Assembly (NCBI GenBank): GCA_021527695.1
Contig: JAKFAO010000008.1
Location: 1,054,001-1,118,000, forward strand
DNA: 64,000 nucleotides
Direction: 5' to 3'
Source of the DNA: Naematelia aurantialba
Taxonomy: Eukaryota > Basidiomycota > Tremellomycetes > Tremellales > Naemateliaceae
Made by a program: the position numbers and the translations under genes. This document shows positions 23,505-37,437 of this stretch, one piece after another. Positions within the stretch are counted from its first letter, which is position 1; every line of letters starts with the position of its first letter. Below the pieces are notes generated by a model. The model did not search any database. It was given only the letters and a program-made list of their open reading frames with translations, and was not told the origin of the DNA.

Positions 23505-24155
23505 CTAAGCAGACTCGTGGGACATGTCGGGCGGTATGTCCCAAATCGTTCTTCTCCCAACCAGAACTTGCGACGTCATTGATGCACTGTCATCATCGTT
23601 GAGCGAAACGGAATATGTTGTGCGGGTATCTTGCTCGGCGGTGGGTTCCGAAGAGCCAAATCTCGAGAGTGAGCCTGTATTGCTCATGGGCTCGTTCATC
23701 GTGTCTGTGGGCTCGGACTCGTGCCGGTTACAATCGATGTCTCCTGCCTCGGAGCGACAGGGGCTGACGACCTCATGGAGGTAGGACATGTACGAGTCCT
23801 CTCCCTGTATCAGCTACAGGGCTCTGGGTCACTTGGTTTACTCACCCTGTTGCCTGTGCACCCTGTGCACCCCGCCAGCCCAGTCGGAATACGCCTTGAT
23901 CTCTTGCACCGTCGATTCGCAGAGGAAATCCATGACGTTCGTACTAGGGTCTACGAAACCCTCCTGTTTAGGCCGGGCTGCCTGGAAACGGGCGGACCAA
24001 GCAGCTGTTCGGAGGAAGTTCATGGAGGTCCCGGTGTCGGCCTGCTTTTCGGAGGACTGGCTGGCTGGAAACAGATCTTGTGGCTCCTCGAGGAGATCCG
24101 CCTTCCACTCGCCACCGGGGGGGAAATTCGTGTCGTCTCCTGTGGTCGAGAGCAT
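23505..24155 (-). CDS. Hypothetical acidic protein, possible domain-less family member
   Basis: Two likely exons: ATG at 24155 to a GTGAGT donor near 23840, then from about 23795 to a stop at 23505; roughly 200 aa. The product is Ser/Thr/Asp/Glu-rich and probably disordered. It lacks the Cys/Trp domain. It lies in the same orientation as the 20- and 22-kb family genes, and a TATAAA box at 24293-24298 lies about 140 bp upstream. The acceptor is uncertain (two AGs a few bases apart). Call rests on splice signals, promoter box and location. Confidence 0.35.
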
Positions 24156-24792
24156 CTTTGACAACTTCTTTTCAGGACACGAGTGGGTGGTTGGGAGATG
24201 CTAAGTGAGAAGAGGTTTGCAGAACAAGCAACGGTGCTTGGGGTGCAGTGGTTGGTGTTTCTGGATGACGCCCTCACGATGACGGCCTCCAATTTATAGA
24301 CTGCCCGGCGTGGAAACTCTCTCCTGACATCCTTTGTACGTATCAACACACCAGAACTCCGGCTCTCATGTGAGAGATATTGTGCCCTGACTGTTGCTTT
24401 GTGTGGCTGAGGTCCAAATGTGGGAGCCACTGGATAGTTGAATGGGACGTCTGTAATGATACTCGTGTCTACAAAGCTCCGCCGCTCTGTACCCTTGGGG
24501 GCTGTAGCATTTTGGTGTCTGAGAATGGATGTTTGAAGGGGCCGCCGAGGTCTCAAGATCTCTTCATTTGAACAATAGGTGCCGGTGAGGGGAGGTGCCA
24601 TGACTCAGCTGTTGTTATGTGAGTTGCAAGAGGCTGAAACGTGCAGTGGCTAGAGCAGCACCGAGAATTTGCCACTCCGCGCACTTTGTAGCAGGAAGTC
24701 TAGAAACGCAATCCATAGAATGGCAATCTGTCGCTCAAATCGCTCAACGAGAACACGCATATGCAGTTGGTGGCCTTTCAGGCGCAAGTCCA
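24156..24792. other. Intergenic
   Basis: No supported gene apart from the TATA element described separately. Overlapping minus-strand frames here lack an ATG in a sensible place. Confidence 0.45.
24293..24298 (-). promoter_or_regulatory. TATA box of the 24-kb gene
   Basis: TATAAA on the minus strand, about 140 bp before the ATG at 24155. Confidence 0.35.
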
Positions 24793-25657
24793 TCAATACT
24801 CCTCCTGAACGTCTCCAGAAGCTATAGCAGGCTTCGGTCTAGTGGAGGACAAGAAACGAGGTAGCGGGTCGCTGGATGAGCATACCTCCATGAGCTGTGG
24901 AAAGATCCACGTAGCGCTTTCTGTTCCCCTTGTAGCCCCCCTCGGTCGGACAGGCTGAATCCAGTCACTGCCTTCCTCGTCTGCGGGCTTGAAGCTAGTC
25001 TGGTATATGGTCCACCCTGGCGGACCAGCATTTCCGTCTGAGAGACGAGCCGAGTCAAACCGGGTGAAGCTCACTGAGAAGCCTTAGTCGGCCATTCTGA
25101 CCTGGTGGCAAAGGAAGGCACTTACGGTTAGGGTGGGTCGAGTACGGCAGTTCAGGTGGCGGAGGAGAGGGAGACGGGGTCGCCAACCACGGCCTGACCG
25201 CCCTCTCCTCGTCTTTCACGGACTGCGTCGACGAGCCTGCAGGCATGTCTTCCGGACACCATTCGAATTTCACGCCTCCGTATACCTCTTCTGATCCCTC
25301 TTCTGATCCCGTTCCAGGCAAGTCGATCATCGGAGTTGGCGCATTGGGCGCATTGTACGGAGCCTGAATCGCCTGCAAGTCTTCCCATATAGAGCTTCCC
25401 TGGGTCTGCCAAAGGGCAGAGTTGTCGCGATAAACGGGCTGCCGAATTGTGCTCTGGTCCGACAATGCTGGGAGATGGGGAATAAACGGCCCCATAGCGC
25501 GATAAGGGTTCCAGAACGAGGCGTCTGTATTGTACCACGGCCCAATCAAAGAACTTTGGCTCGATTGACGACCGCCCACCGGAGCCTGATTCATAAGTGG
25601 AAGCACATGCAGATACGATGTGCTCCTCGGGTCTTCGTATAGCTGTGAGAGATTCAT
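24793..25657 (-). CDS. Hypothetical Ser/Pro-rich protein of the family cluster, without the Cys/Trp domain
   Basis: Two exons: 25657-25126 and 25073-24793, joined across a 52-nt intron (GTAAGT donor, CTCAG acceptor); 270 aa. Composition is Ser, Pro, Gln, Tyr and Asn-rich in the first 150 residues, as in the family members. The second exon contains two Trp residues (PGWTIYQT, SDWIQP) but no paired cysteines. A second possible donor (GTATGC after QLME) might lead to a further exon with a different C-terminus. It could be a family member that has lost its domain, or an unrelated neighbour. Confidence 0.45.
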
Positions 25658-26303
25658 TCTCTGGCCACGGAACTAGCAAAGGTGCTGAGAATGTCTCGCG
25701 ACTGATGATGCTTTCTGTTGGTGGTTTGGCTGACTGTGACTAGAGGTCTTTGGAGGACGGCGAACAAGTCACTGAGCACGGCCCGTCTGTTTTGTTCTCC
25801 GCTCCATTTCGAAGCAAGTCTGTAAGCTGTGCACGCTGTTCAAGCGATGAATCAGAATGACGAGCTTGTTGAAGGCCAAGGAGTTGGTTTCGGCCCGACA
25901 CTCGTCATAACCTTCCTAGGTGGTGCACTGCCTTTGGCAGCACTTGCGCCACAAGGAATGAAGACGCCGCGCCATCGATAGTCGCCCAGCACCTAGATTC
26001 TTCCACCTTCTGGCCTTCTCCCTGTTGGTGAAAGAAACTTCTGAAACAGTAAATGCATGACATACCACAAAGTAGGCTCAAGCCTGTATGACAAAGCCTG
26101 TATGACCATATCGTGAGACTCAAATTGCCATGCGTCCTTCCTTGGCTCTCGAGACGTGGAGGCGTGCCGACGACCTCGGAGCCACCCCCGGCTTACCGGA
26201 GGCCATAGCGGCCGAGACTGCTTGCTCGTCTGATTGAGCCTGTAGTCATGCGCTGCGTCCATGTCTCGATGTGCCTGGCGGAGTACTCCACCCCGGACTC
26301 AGC
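25658..26303. other. Intergenic
   Basis: Boundary between the accessory cluster and the conserved block that starts with PAC2. No supported gene. Confidence 0.5.
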
Positions 26304-27290
26304 CTATCCGTACAGGACCGCATCCCTTGCCGAAGCGCCCGCCCAGCCCTCTCCAGGTCCAAACAAGCCGTCCCACGATTTTGGCTCTTTCAGCTGCACT
26401 GCCCCGCCCTCGTCTGCGCCGACGTCCGCAAACACATCCACGACCTCGCGAGCCAAAGCGTGAGCGTCGGCTCTGTTGTCCCCCTCGGAGCACCAATATG
26501 CCAAGGCAGCATGCGGAACCTTGTCAGTGTGTCTCTGCAGCGTCGTAAGGATGCGTCGTGTCAGGCCCGCATAGGGTAGGAATGGCGGGTAAGATGCGCG
26601 AGAACCGTCTGGAGCCGCGGCTGATATCCGGGATGAGAGATGGGGGCATCGTTTTGTGAGAGCAGCGTCTGCGGACGTCGATAGGTGAGGAGGGGTGATG
26701 TATCGGTGATATGTGCTATGGTTCCTGTTAGACGCAATTGTCAGGTTGGACATCCACTCACCCGTGCTGGAGAGAGGCGTCGTCCCGGTCCGAAGCGTCG
26801 AGACTCGCCAGAATGAGCACAAAGGCAAACTCAGTTGTTGTGATGAAGTCGGAGAGCAGGGCGAGATGGGCGTCCTTCCGCGTCTATTGTGCGTGAGAGT
26901 CTGCTATTTGCCCGATTGAAGCACGTACTTTCAGGGTAGGGGATCGTTGCTGAACGACCACAATATCGCAGTCTTCTCGTCCATACACTGAGAGATGGTT
27001 AGCGCATGGGAATGGGCGGAGCCGTTGGCACACCTTCCAGACCGCCAGTGAGGACCTCATTGAGCTCTCCTGCTCCGCAAAATGGGATCACTGTCTCCCC
27101 ACGCCCGATGAAGCCGACGCGTGAGAGTCCAAATGTTGTGATTAGAAGGTCGGCGGCGAGCTGGGGAAGGTTTGCCAGTGATACTGCCGGCTAAGTGAGT
27201 GAGCTCATGTCACGCAGACATTTAAGCACCTACGAGGATGAGAACTTTGCCCTTGAGAGTCGCCTGACCAGCAGGATAGAATGCCACCAT
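26304..27290 (-). CDS. ADD66: Proteasome assembly chaperone 2 (PSMG2/Add66 family)
   Basis: Five exons: 27290-27230, 27183-27034, 26987-26929, 26883-26762, 26724-26304; 270 aa, close to the human protein (264 aa). With PAC1 it forms a heterodimer that promotes assembly of the 20S proteasome alpha ring. Family landmarks are NLPQLAADLLITTFGLSRVG near the N-terminus, ASDRDDASL mid-protein, and C-terminal YWCSEGDNRADAHALA followed by EPKSWDGLFGPG. The ATG at 27290 is chosen because the family begins only about 20 residues before the NLPQLA segment; the frame is open upstream to 27497 but overlaps the divergent MSE1 gene. The two start codons are about 195 bp apart, so a shared promoter is likely. 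Confidence 0.88.
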
Positions 27291-27298
27291 GCTGTTGA

Positions 27299-30401
<3,103 letters not shown>

Positions 30402-30660
30402 GCAAGCGTGAGCATCCGCGTGAGCATGTCGGCATTATCATTACTGTAGCATTGACACAAGCGCCAGCTCCGGTAGCACCGGTGAAGAGGGGTTTGAGCG
30501 AGTACTAGCGTATCGAGCATGCATAAGCCTTGACACTTTCGGGTCAGTTGTGCGGTCGAGACATAGTCCGTCTGCGGTGTAGATATCATGCCAAGTCGCA
30601 GTGCATGCCATCGCAAAGTCGATGACCAGATACGCCGGCAAGCGCACACTGTCACCACTT

Positions 30661-33600
30661 CTATCGATTTCCTCTTGCCCTCCCGCTTCCTCCGCTTCCT
30701 CCGCCTCTCCCGCCTCCCCTCCCTCGGCTCGACTCACCTCCCCTCCCCGCGCCACCGCCCCTCCCTGCGCCTCCACCACTCCCTGCACCGCCACCACTCC
30801 CTGGGCTGCCTCCGCTGGGCTGGAATTTGATCCCCCGCGCCGCCAACTTCTTGACGCGCTTCTGTGCCCGTTCCTCGACCTCGCGCTTCTTCTGCTGTCT
30901 GCCGGAGATTTCGCCCCCCGTAGCGTCGCGCGCTAGGAATGCTTGGACCGCGCGGAAGACGCGTTCGTCGAGGTCTACACTTGGGCTTGGGACTCGTTGC
31001 GCCGCGGAGCGCGAGGTGGGGAATGATGATGCTGATGGGGGTGGTGGTGACGACCGTGATGATGCTTCTGATGCAGATGCCACTGATGCTGATGCTGGTG
31101 AGAGTGATGCTGAGGTTTCTAGTGTTGATGTTGATGTTGATGCTGACGATGTCGATGCTGATGCTGATGATGTCGAGGCTGGTGCTGGTGCTGATGTTTG
31201 TGTTTCTGACAACGCCGATGGTGATAGCGACACGTCTGTTTCTGGTGATGCAGTCGATGCTGATAACGTCGATTCAGGAGACGATGATCTTGGTGGTGTT
31301 ATGTCTGGTGTTTCTGGTGTTTCTGGTGTTTCTGGTGTTTCTAGTGTTTCTGGTGTGGATGATAATGCTGATTCTGAAGCCACTGCAGCAGGATCTTCTA
31401 ATATCGCCGCCGCCTCTGTCGATTCAGCCTGTTGCGATATCCCAATCTCACTTCTTCCCCTCGGAAGCGTCGCTGCGTCTACCGCGTTCCCCTCTCTCTC
31501 AAGAGGCTGTACCACCCCGCTCTGCTGCTGCTCGTTCTCTGGCTCTAGCTCCGGCTCATCAAGCGCCAACTCGTCGAGCGTCCATTGCCCGAGTTTGCCG
31601 TCCCGGAACATCCGCAAAAAGTGGCTCAACACGGCCTCTCGGTCCGTGCTGCCGCCCTTCTGCAGCAGGCCGAGGCGCCGGCCCATGGCCTCGAGGAGCT
31701 CGTGCAAGCTTGTTGTTGGGTGTTGGAAGTCGGCTGGAAGAGGCAGGAGGTCTAGGTATGTTGGTTCTACGCTTCTTCAGCTTGGTCCGTTGATGGTCAG
31801 AGGCATTGGGCGCGTCGCGCTCCACTGTTCATATCGTGGTGCCAGTACCATTGACACTCAGTGGTACGAGTGGTACCAGTGGCAGTGACAGTGAGACCAG
31901 CGATACCAGGGCAGAGTGAAGCTGAAAGGAACTCACGCCGGTCGGGGTGGTCCCGAGGTAGATGTTGCTCGGCTGCCAGACGGCGATTCATCCGCCACAG
32001 CAGGTACTCTGCCACCATCTCGCCCTCCATGAGGTCTTCTTTGGTTCCGTCTGCGTGGTCAGCGGGCAGAAAGAGCCAGCAGCTACGTCTGGAGCCGAAA
32101 GCCAGACAACAGCAAGCAGAAGGCAGAAGCAGAGTGCAGAAAGCAGAAAGCAGAAAGCAGAGAGCAGAGAGCAGAGAGCAGAAAGCAGAAAGCAGAAAGC
32201 AGAAGTAGAAAGCGTCTGGAAGAGAGATCCTTCGATTTCGAGCTCAAGACTCAGGGGATATCACACATTCAGGCGTATCGTAACGATCAAAGACCAAGAA
32301 AAGAAGACCCACACGTCGCAACGTATTTGAACGACCGCTCATGCGCTTGATCGCCCCGCCCCAGCCAGGGAACCATGACTCCCGGCGTGTCCGAGACGTA
32401 TATCGGCGGGTCTTCGTAGATCTTGACGGTGCCCGTGAGTTTGCGGGTCACGCCGGCCATCTGGCCCGTCTTGAACACCTTGCCTGGAGGAGTCAGCGCG
32501 ACGATACAAGTGGCTAGGTCGCAAGGGCACGGTCACCGGTCACGGTCACAGGTCGCAAGGGCACCGGTCACCAGGCGCAAGGGCACAAGGTCGCAGGTCA
32601 GGCAGAGCTCGGTGGGAGTGGCGGTGAGGTGGTGTATAGATACAGACGGACGATGTTGTCATGTGACGTGGGACGACCAGTAAAGAATCTCGGGAAGGGT
32701 GCATGGCTGCAACGACTCACCCTTTCGCACCCCGACGTTCCGCAGCGAGTTGAGCAGGCTCGACTTGCCGACATTCGGCATTCCCACGACGAGCAGGCGG
32801 GTGTTGTCGCCGGTCCCGCGACTGGCTCTTGCGATTCCTGCATGTCAGCGGGCCAGCATACAAACAAGCCGACACGGTACAAGGTGCCTCTGCGTCTGAG
32901 TCGTCTGAGGGGTTGCCTCTGAGCAGGTTCCTCTCTGTGTGTTGGGGGGGGGGGCGAGGAGCTTGGGCTCCTTGGATAAAGAATCACAAGAGCGTACTCA
33001 CTGATAACCTCTCCAAGCACGGTGCGCACATCCGCCTCGTGCTTGGTATTTGCAAACAACACAGTCTCGCCCTTGAGCCGCTTCAGAGCCTTCCTCAGGG
33101 GCTGTCGGTCGTCAGCGCGTCACGAACTAGTTGGTGCTGTCCAGACCATGTACTCGTCTCCGAGACCCAGACGCCGAGTGGAGAACGCGAGAGAACGATA
33201 GGAGGACTCTAGGAGAAGACAGAGAACGCCAGAACGCCAAACCTCACCTCTTCGTACTTTGGCTCTGCGAGGTCCCGTTTCGTATACACCACGATCTTCT
33301 CCCTGGCCCGCCTCGCCTCCTTTTTGCCTCTCGTCTTTCCCGCTCGATCGGAGTCTCCTGCTTTCTGCCTCTGCCTCTGAATCTTGCCGGCGCCGACTCT
33401 GCTGCTGGCGCCGCCGCCGGCGTCGCTGCCGTGATCTGCCGAGTCGCTGACGCTGTATCCCGCTTGCCGGAGCTGCTCTTGCAGTTCTCGCATCGCCACG
33501 TCGTTTCCATCGCCGTATGGCGCTCCGTCGCCGTCTCCGTCGTGAATCTCCAACCCAGCTCCAGCTGCACGATCCTCATCGTCCGCGTCTATACGCAAGT

Positions 33601-33964
33601 CGTCCCCGCTGCCGAGGGGGGCAGATCCGTCTGCGCCATATTCGCGGGACCGAAACCCCCCAATTCCGCCGGACACACCCGCCCTGCGCGAGAGAGAAGA
33701 CGCCCTCCGGCCCCAGGCCGTATCGACCGCCGCCTCAAACACGGGATTCACGCTGCTCAGGGGCAACCGCGCGTCCCGCGCCTCGACGACGATGTCCGTG
33801 TCGCGCAGGAGCTTCGGCAGGCCGCGCAGCGAGGCCGCCATGTGCCCTAGGTACCATGATGGCGGGGGGGTCGTGGGGAACGTGAATGACGGGGAAGGGC
33901 GGAAGGTCCCTATTGGAAGGGAGCGGGAGAGCGGGGCGGGTGGGGGTGGGGGTTTCGGCGGCAT
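30661..33964 (-). CDS. MTG1: Mitochondrial ribosome-assembly GTPase Mtg1 (circularly permuted, YlqF type) with a long C-terminal extension
   Basis: Six exons: 33964-33248, 33101-33002, 32837-32721, 32483-32313, 32050-31937, 31751-30661; 769 aa from the first in-frame ATG. Mtg1 acts late in assembly of the mitochondrial large ribosomal subunit. The G motifs occur in permuted order: G4 YTKRD (about residue 230), G1 GMPNVGKS (291-298), G2 around GVT (322-324), G3 DTPG (343-346). The frame is open upstream of 33964 but only from a GTG. A 60-residue Asp/Gly-rich insert precedes G4. Mtg1 proteins are usually below 400 aa; here about 300 residues are added, Ser/Thr/Pro/Glu-rich with ETP repeats, then a conserved-looking basic segment and a Gly/Arg-rich tail. 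Convergent with MSE1. Confidence 0.9.
31300..31360. repeat. 9-bp coding repeat in MTG1 (ETP repeat)
   Basis: TCTGGTGTT and close variants repeat about six times in the plus-strand sequence. On the coding strand this gives Glu-Thr-Pro repeats within the C-terminal extension. Confidence 0.8.
32110..32215. repeat. AGCAGAA/AGCAGAG heptamer array in MTG1 intron 4
   Basis: About a dozen 7-bp units lie between the exons ending 32313 and starting 32050. Confidence 0.8.
32515..32605. repeat. Minisatellite in MTG1 intron 3
   Basis: Units such as GGTCGCAAGGGCAC and CGGTCACCGGTCAC repeat in mixed order in the 237-nt intron. Confidence 0.65.
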
Positions 33965-34708
33965 TGGGGGCTGGGGTCGGGATAGATGATGGGTGAGGTG
34001 GGCGGAGAGTGGAGTGGAGTTGAGAAGTAGGGCGGGGGATTGGAAGGGGAGCGGGGAGAAGGGAGAAGGGAGAGAGGTTGGGTGTGGTTTTAGTCGAGCC
34101 TTGGATGATTCTGGTAGTCGAGTCTTGGATGCGATTCTCGTCTCTCCACTACCATGCAGGCCTATCGTTGGCCGCACAAGCCATATGTGAACTTGTCGAG
34201 GTTCACTCAGTGCTCATTCACGTTGGACTTCGAAATAAAAACTGAAACTCTGGTGGAGGTCGCTTCGTGGGTGGCGGTGGCGGCTACGTTACGCTTCCTT
34301 ACGTCGTGCAAGTGAGGCTAACTGTCGGGCTTGCTTGTACGCTGCGTTGCGTACGTGCTGCGTTTGCCTGTCCGCTGTGCTTGAGAAATTGTCTGCGTGA
34401 ACCAGGCATACATCGAGAAAGTGACCAGAGCAGGCAGCGGACGATCAGGTAGCAGGCGCTTCAAGTGAGACGCACTCGCGGTCGGCGCGCGAGGCACCGC
34501 ACGACGCTGCAGCAATAAAATCATGTATCGAGCAGATAGAATCACGTATCGCACAACATCCACAAAGATACCGTACATTCCTGTAGGAAACAGATACGAC
34601 GTCCCGCGCCACACGTTAGTCGGCCAGACCGACTGGCCATGGACATGTCCCCAGACCGCCAACTTGACCTCCGTCGCCTCATTCCTACGATACCCGCCGC
34701 ACGCCTTC
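33965..34708. other. Intergenic, MTG1 promoter and 3' region of the next gene
   Basis: Both neighbours read leftwards. The MTG1 frame is open into this stretch without an ATG. No separate gene seen. Confidence 0.5.
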
Positions 34709-36174
34709 TCACTCTTTCTCTCGCGACGCGCGCCGCTCCTCCCGCATGCTCGCATCAAGCAGCATCTCCAGCCCGCCGCGCTCCCTCTCGCTCCCCTGGC
34801 TCTTTGGACTCGCGCTCCGATTCTCCTCGCGCGTGCCGATGCCGATACTGCCAATACTTCCCGCACTGCCTGCACTTCCCGTACCGGAAGCGACAGGCCC
34901 GACGGGGGCCGCGACCGGCACTTGAAAGTACTTGCCCACTGTTCTGCGCTGCTCGGCGATGGGTGGCAGCGGCAGCGGCAGGGGCATTGGCGATGTCGCG
35001 CGGTAGCTCTGTGAGTGGGAGTGCGAGTGTAATCGCGGCTGGGCACGCGAGGGCTCCTCCGCGTGAGTGAGCGAGCGCGAAGCTCGGCCACATGCGAGGT
35101 CGTGCTCGTGAAGAGAGTAGCCGTGTCCGTGGCCGTACGACTGGGGATTCGAGTGCGGATGCGGAAGGTGATAGTACTCTTTTTCAGAGTGCGGCGGAGG
35201 CGGCGGCGGCAGCATAACACCGTCTCCGGGCGCAGGGGGCGAGTCCCCCTCCACCCCTGACGAGCCGGCCGACGAGATGAGTGACGGAGTGCGTTCCGGC
35301 GGGTGAGCGGCGAGCGCGGCGGCTGCGCTGTGCAGCGATAGCCGCGCTTGTAGCACCGTCAGGCGGGTTTGGATGAGGGCCGTGAGGCGCTGGTAGAGTC
35401 AGAGACTGTATACGGCAGGGATGTGTGATGAAAGTGGACAAGACGTGAAGAGTGGAGACGGCAGGTGATATGGCGTGGTCGGAGAGGTGGCAGTGGCGGG
35501 GAGGTACAGGGAGATGGACGGGAGGTATGCGGCGAGGCAGTCGGACACTCACCTCCTCCTCGGCCTTCTTGGCGCCCAGGATAGAGAGAAGCATCTCCCG
35601 GTCGCCTTCGCCTGATCGGCGGAACGACTCGAGGATCGAGCTGAGGCTGGACGGCGGTGGTGGCTGCAATGTCAGCGTGGTTCGGAATGTGTTTGGCTCC
35701 CGTATGAAGTCTAGTCCTGGACAGAATGTAAAATGTACGGGATTGGCTACACGAAGACGATTGCACTGGAGCCCAGGCGATCGGGCTCGCGTCCCGAGTG
35801 CCAAGAGTGTCCAGTGTAAATGTCAGGTGTCAAGCCCCAGCGTAAAGTAAAGCCCGGGATGCGACGCAACTCACAAGCTCTTCGTCCCACCACTTGCCGC
35901 CGGCCGACCCGCCAAACGCCACGCCCAGACCGAGCGACGGCGTCTCCGAGTTGTCGCGTCTCGAGCGCGGCGGCGACGGCGGGATCTGCGCCGGCGGGTG
36001 CTGGTGCTGGTGCTGCCACTTGGAGCGGGCGTGCCCGTCCGTCTCGGACGCGGTGGACACGGTGGACACGGCCTTGGGGTACGTGCCGTGGGCGCTGGTG
36101 CGGGGGGAGCGTGGGGGGTAGGGGTGGTATCGCTGCTGCGGCGCGGGACGGGTGGAAGGGCCAGCGGCGCTCAT
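34709..36174 (-). CDS. Hypothetical Ser/Pro/His-rich protein
   Basis: Three exons: 36174-35875, 35663-35553, 35389-34709; 363 aa. I do not recognise the family. The middle exon and the start of the third give the only ordered-looking segment, a helix of about 50 residues (ILESFRRSGEGDREMLLSIL, then AKKAEEERLTALIQTRLTVLQ and more), which could be a coiled coil or a dimerisation helix. Both flanks are disordered: Pro/Arg/Gln-rich before it, and Ser/Pro/Gly/His-rich after it with HGHGYSLHEHD and SHSHSQSY. The last 30 residues are charged (Arg/Glu). No signal peptide. The pattern of short helix within disorder is common in fungal transcriptional or scaffold proteins, but that is only a guess. Confidence 0.7.
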
Positions 36175-37437
36175 CTTGAGTGTGGTCGATATGGGTATAC
36201 GAGTATACGAATGATACGAGTAATACGGTGATACGGGTGATACGAGTTATACGAATAGAGGTGTGGTCACGATATTCCTAGTCGAGCCAGAGACGACGAG
36301 ATGCCTGTCGACCACAGAGCAGAGTGAGAAATGACAACGAGAAGAGGAAAGAAGAGACGACTGAAAGCGACGACGCAACTCCCCCCCCCCTTGCAATGCT
36401 CCTTGCCAAGAAACCCCACACCACCTCGCTCGTTGCTTGCTCCCACTACTTCGACGCTTTTAAAGAGAAAAAGTCTTGGCATTCGCCATTTCGCCACCGT
36501 GCCTGACCTTCACTGCACCAAATCTAGAATATCGAGACCCGTTATTGACACACTTCACCACGCCGCCGGCTGCGAATGGGGCTGCCTTTCGGGCTCACAG
36601 AAACGACAGGCCATCAACAGCCGGCGTTCGATGGGGTCCTTGGGCACTGCCGCTTCTCTGCTTGCATCTCTGCAAACTAGCATCTCTACAAACTAGCATC
36701 TCTACAAACTAGCATCTCTACAGCTCCTACTGCAATCCCCCAGATAATAGACCCACACGTCTGGGCTGTGGCGCAACACCGAGCGCCTTGGCGGACGGGA
36801 GTATTTTCCCAACAAAGCAGCCTGGGGGTGCCTTTGGTAGCTTTTTTTAACTTTTGGCCGGCAAAATAACGATTTCAATGGTCCTTTGGGACTCTGCGCC
36901 ACGTGGAGCGAGGAAATCCCACGACGCTAAATGGCTGCGGAGCGTGACCAGGAAGGAAGTGTTCTCGCATTTCAGTCATGATTGCGACCGGGTGTCCAAT
37001 TGCTCAACACACGAGTCCAGCTGGCCATTCAGTTCACGTACAACCAGCCTCTCCTGTCGCTGCATGTCCTGCGTGTCGTGTCGCTCACCAGTTCCAGAGA
37101 CATATATTGACAGCTGACGACGACGCGTCGACAGACTGACGAGCCGAGCCCTGAAGGCCAAGAGACTCTTGCTGCCTCGATAAGCCTTGCGTCGTGGCCT
37201 TGGCATGGTCTCGCTGGTGTGCTGACGTCTACTTGCTTCCTCTTGCGTGCTCTTCCTTGCTCGTTTTTCCTTACTTCCGTGCTCTTCCCTCTTCCCGCTT
37301 TCTGCCCAACTGACTCGTTCTTCTACGCTCCTTCTCCCTGTCCGGCGTCTTTCCTTTCCTTCTCGCGTCTTTCCTTTCCTTCTTGTCTTGCTCTTCTTCT
37401 TCTCCTTCTCGCCATCGCTATCACTCCCCGCCCATCT
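36175..37437. other. Divergent intergenic region with two tandem repeats and a possible small ORF
   Basis: Separates the start codons of the Ser/Pro-rich gene and VCX1. About 36180-36260 has 9- to 10-bp units around ATACGAGT. About 36663-36722 has a 16-bp unit (AGCATCTCTACAAACT) repeated three times. A CT-rich tract at about 37220-37435 precedes VCX1 and is a typical fungal leader/promoter. A 76-codon minus-strand ORF lies at 36976-37206. Confidence 0.55.
36976..37206 (-). CDS. Possible small ORF, unrecognised
   Basis: ATG at 37206, 76 aa. The first half is strongly basic (MPRPRRKAYRGSK, then many Arg/Ser) and the second half is a helix-prone stretch (QRQERLVVRELNGQLDSCV). No family recognised. 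It lies in a promoter region between divergent genes, so it may be chance or a divergent short transcript. Confidence 0.2.
   Translation of the reverse strand: MPRPRRKAYRGSKSLLAFRARLVSLSTRRRQLSIYVSGTGERHDTQDMQRQERLVVRELNGQLDSCVEQLDTRSQS

Noticed and set aside
24020..24601. Minus-strand ORF of 193 codons
   Set aside because: No recognisable composition or domain; overlaps the better-supported spliced model with a TATA box.
30827..31888. Plus-strand ORF of 353 codons, Asp/Val/Ser-rich
   Set aside because: It is antisense to the low-complexity last exon of MTG1; triplet repeats keep several frames open. The minus strand has the homology.
33965..34177. Upstream extension of the MTG1 frame
   Set aside because: The only start codon there is GTG; the first in-frame ATG is at 33964.
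37219..37437. Upstream extension of the VCX1 frame giving a Leu/Phe/Pro/Ser-rich N-terminus
   Set aside because: The codons come from a CT-rich leader tract; the acidic N-terminus starting at 37438 is the more likely start.
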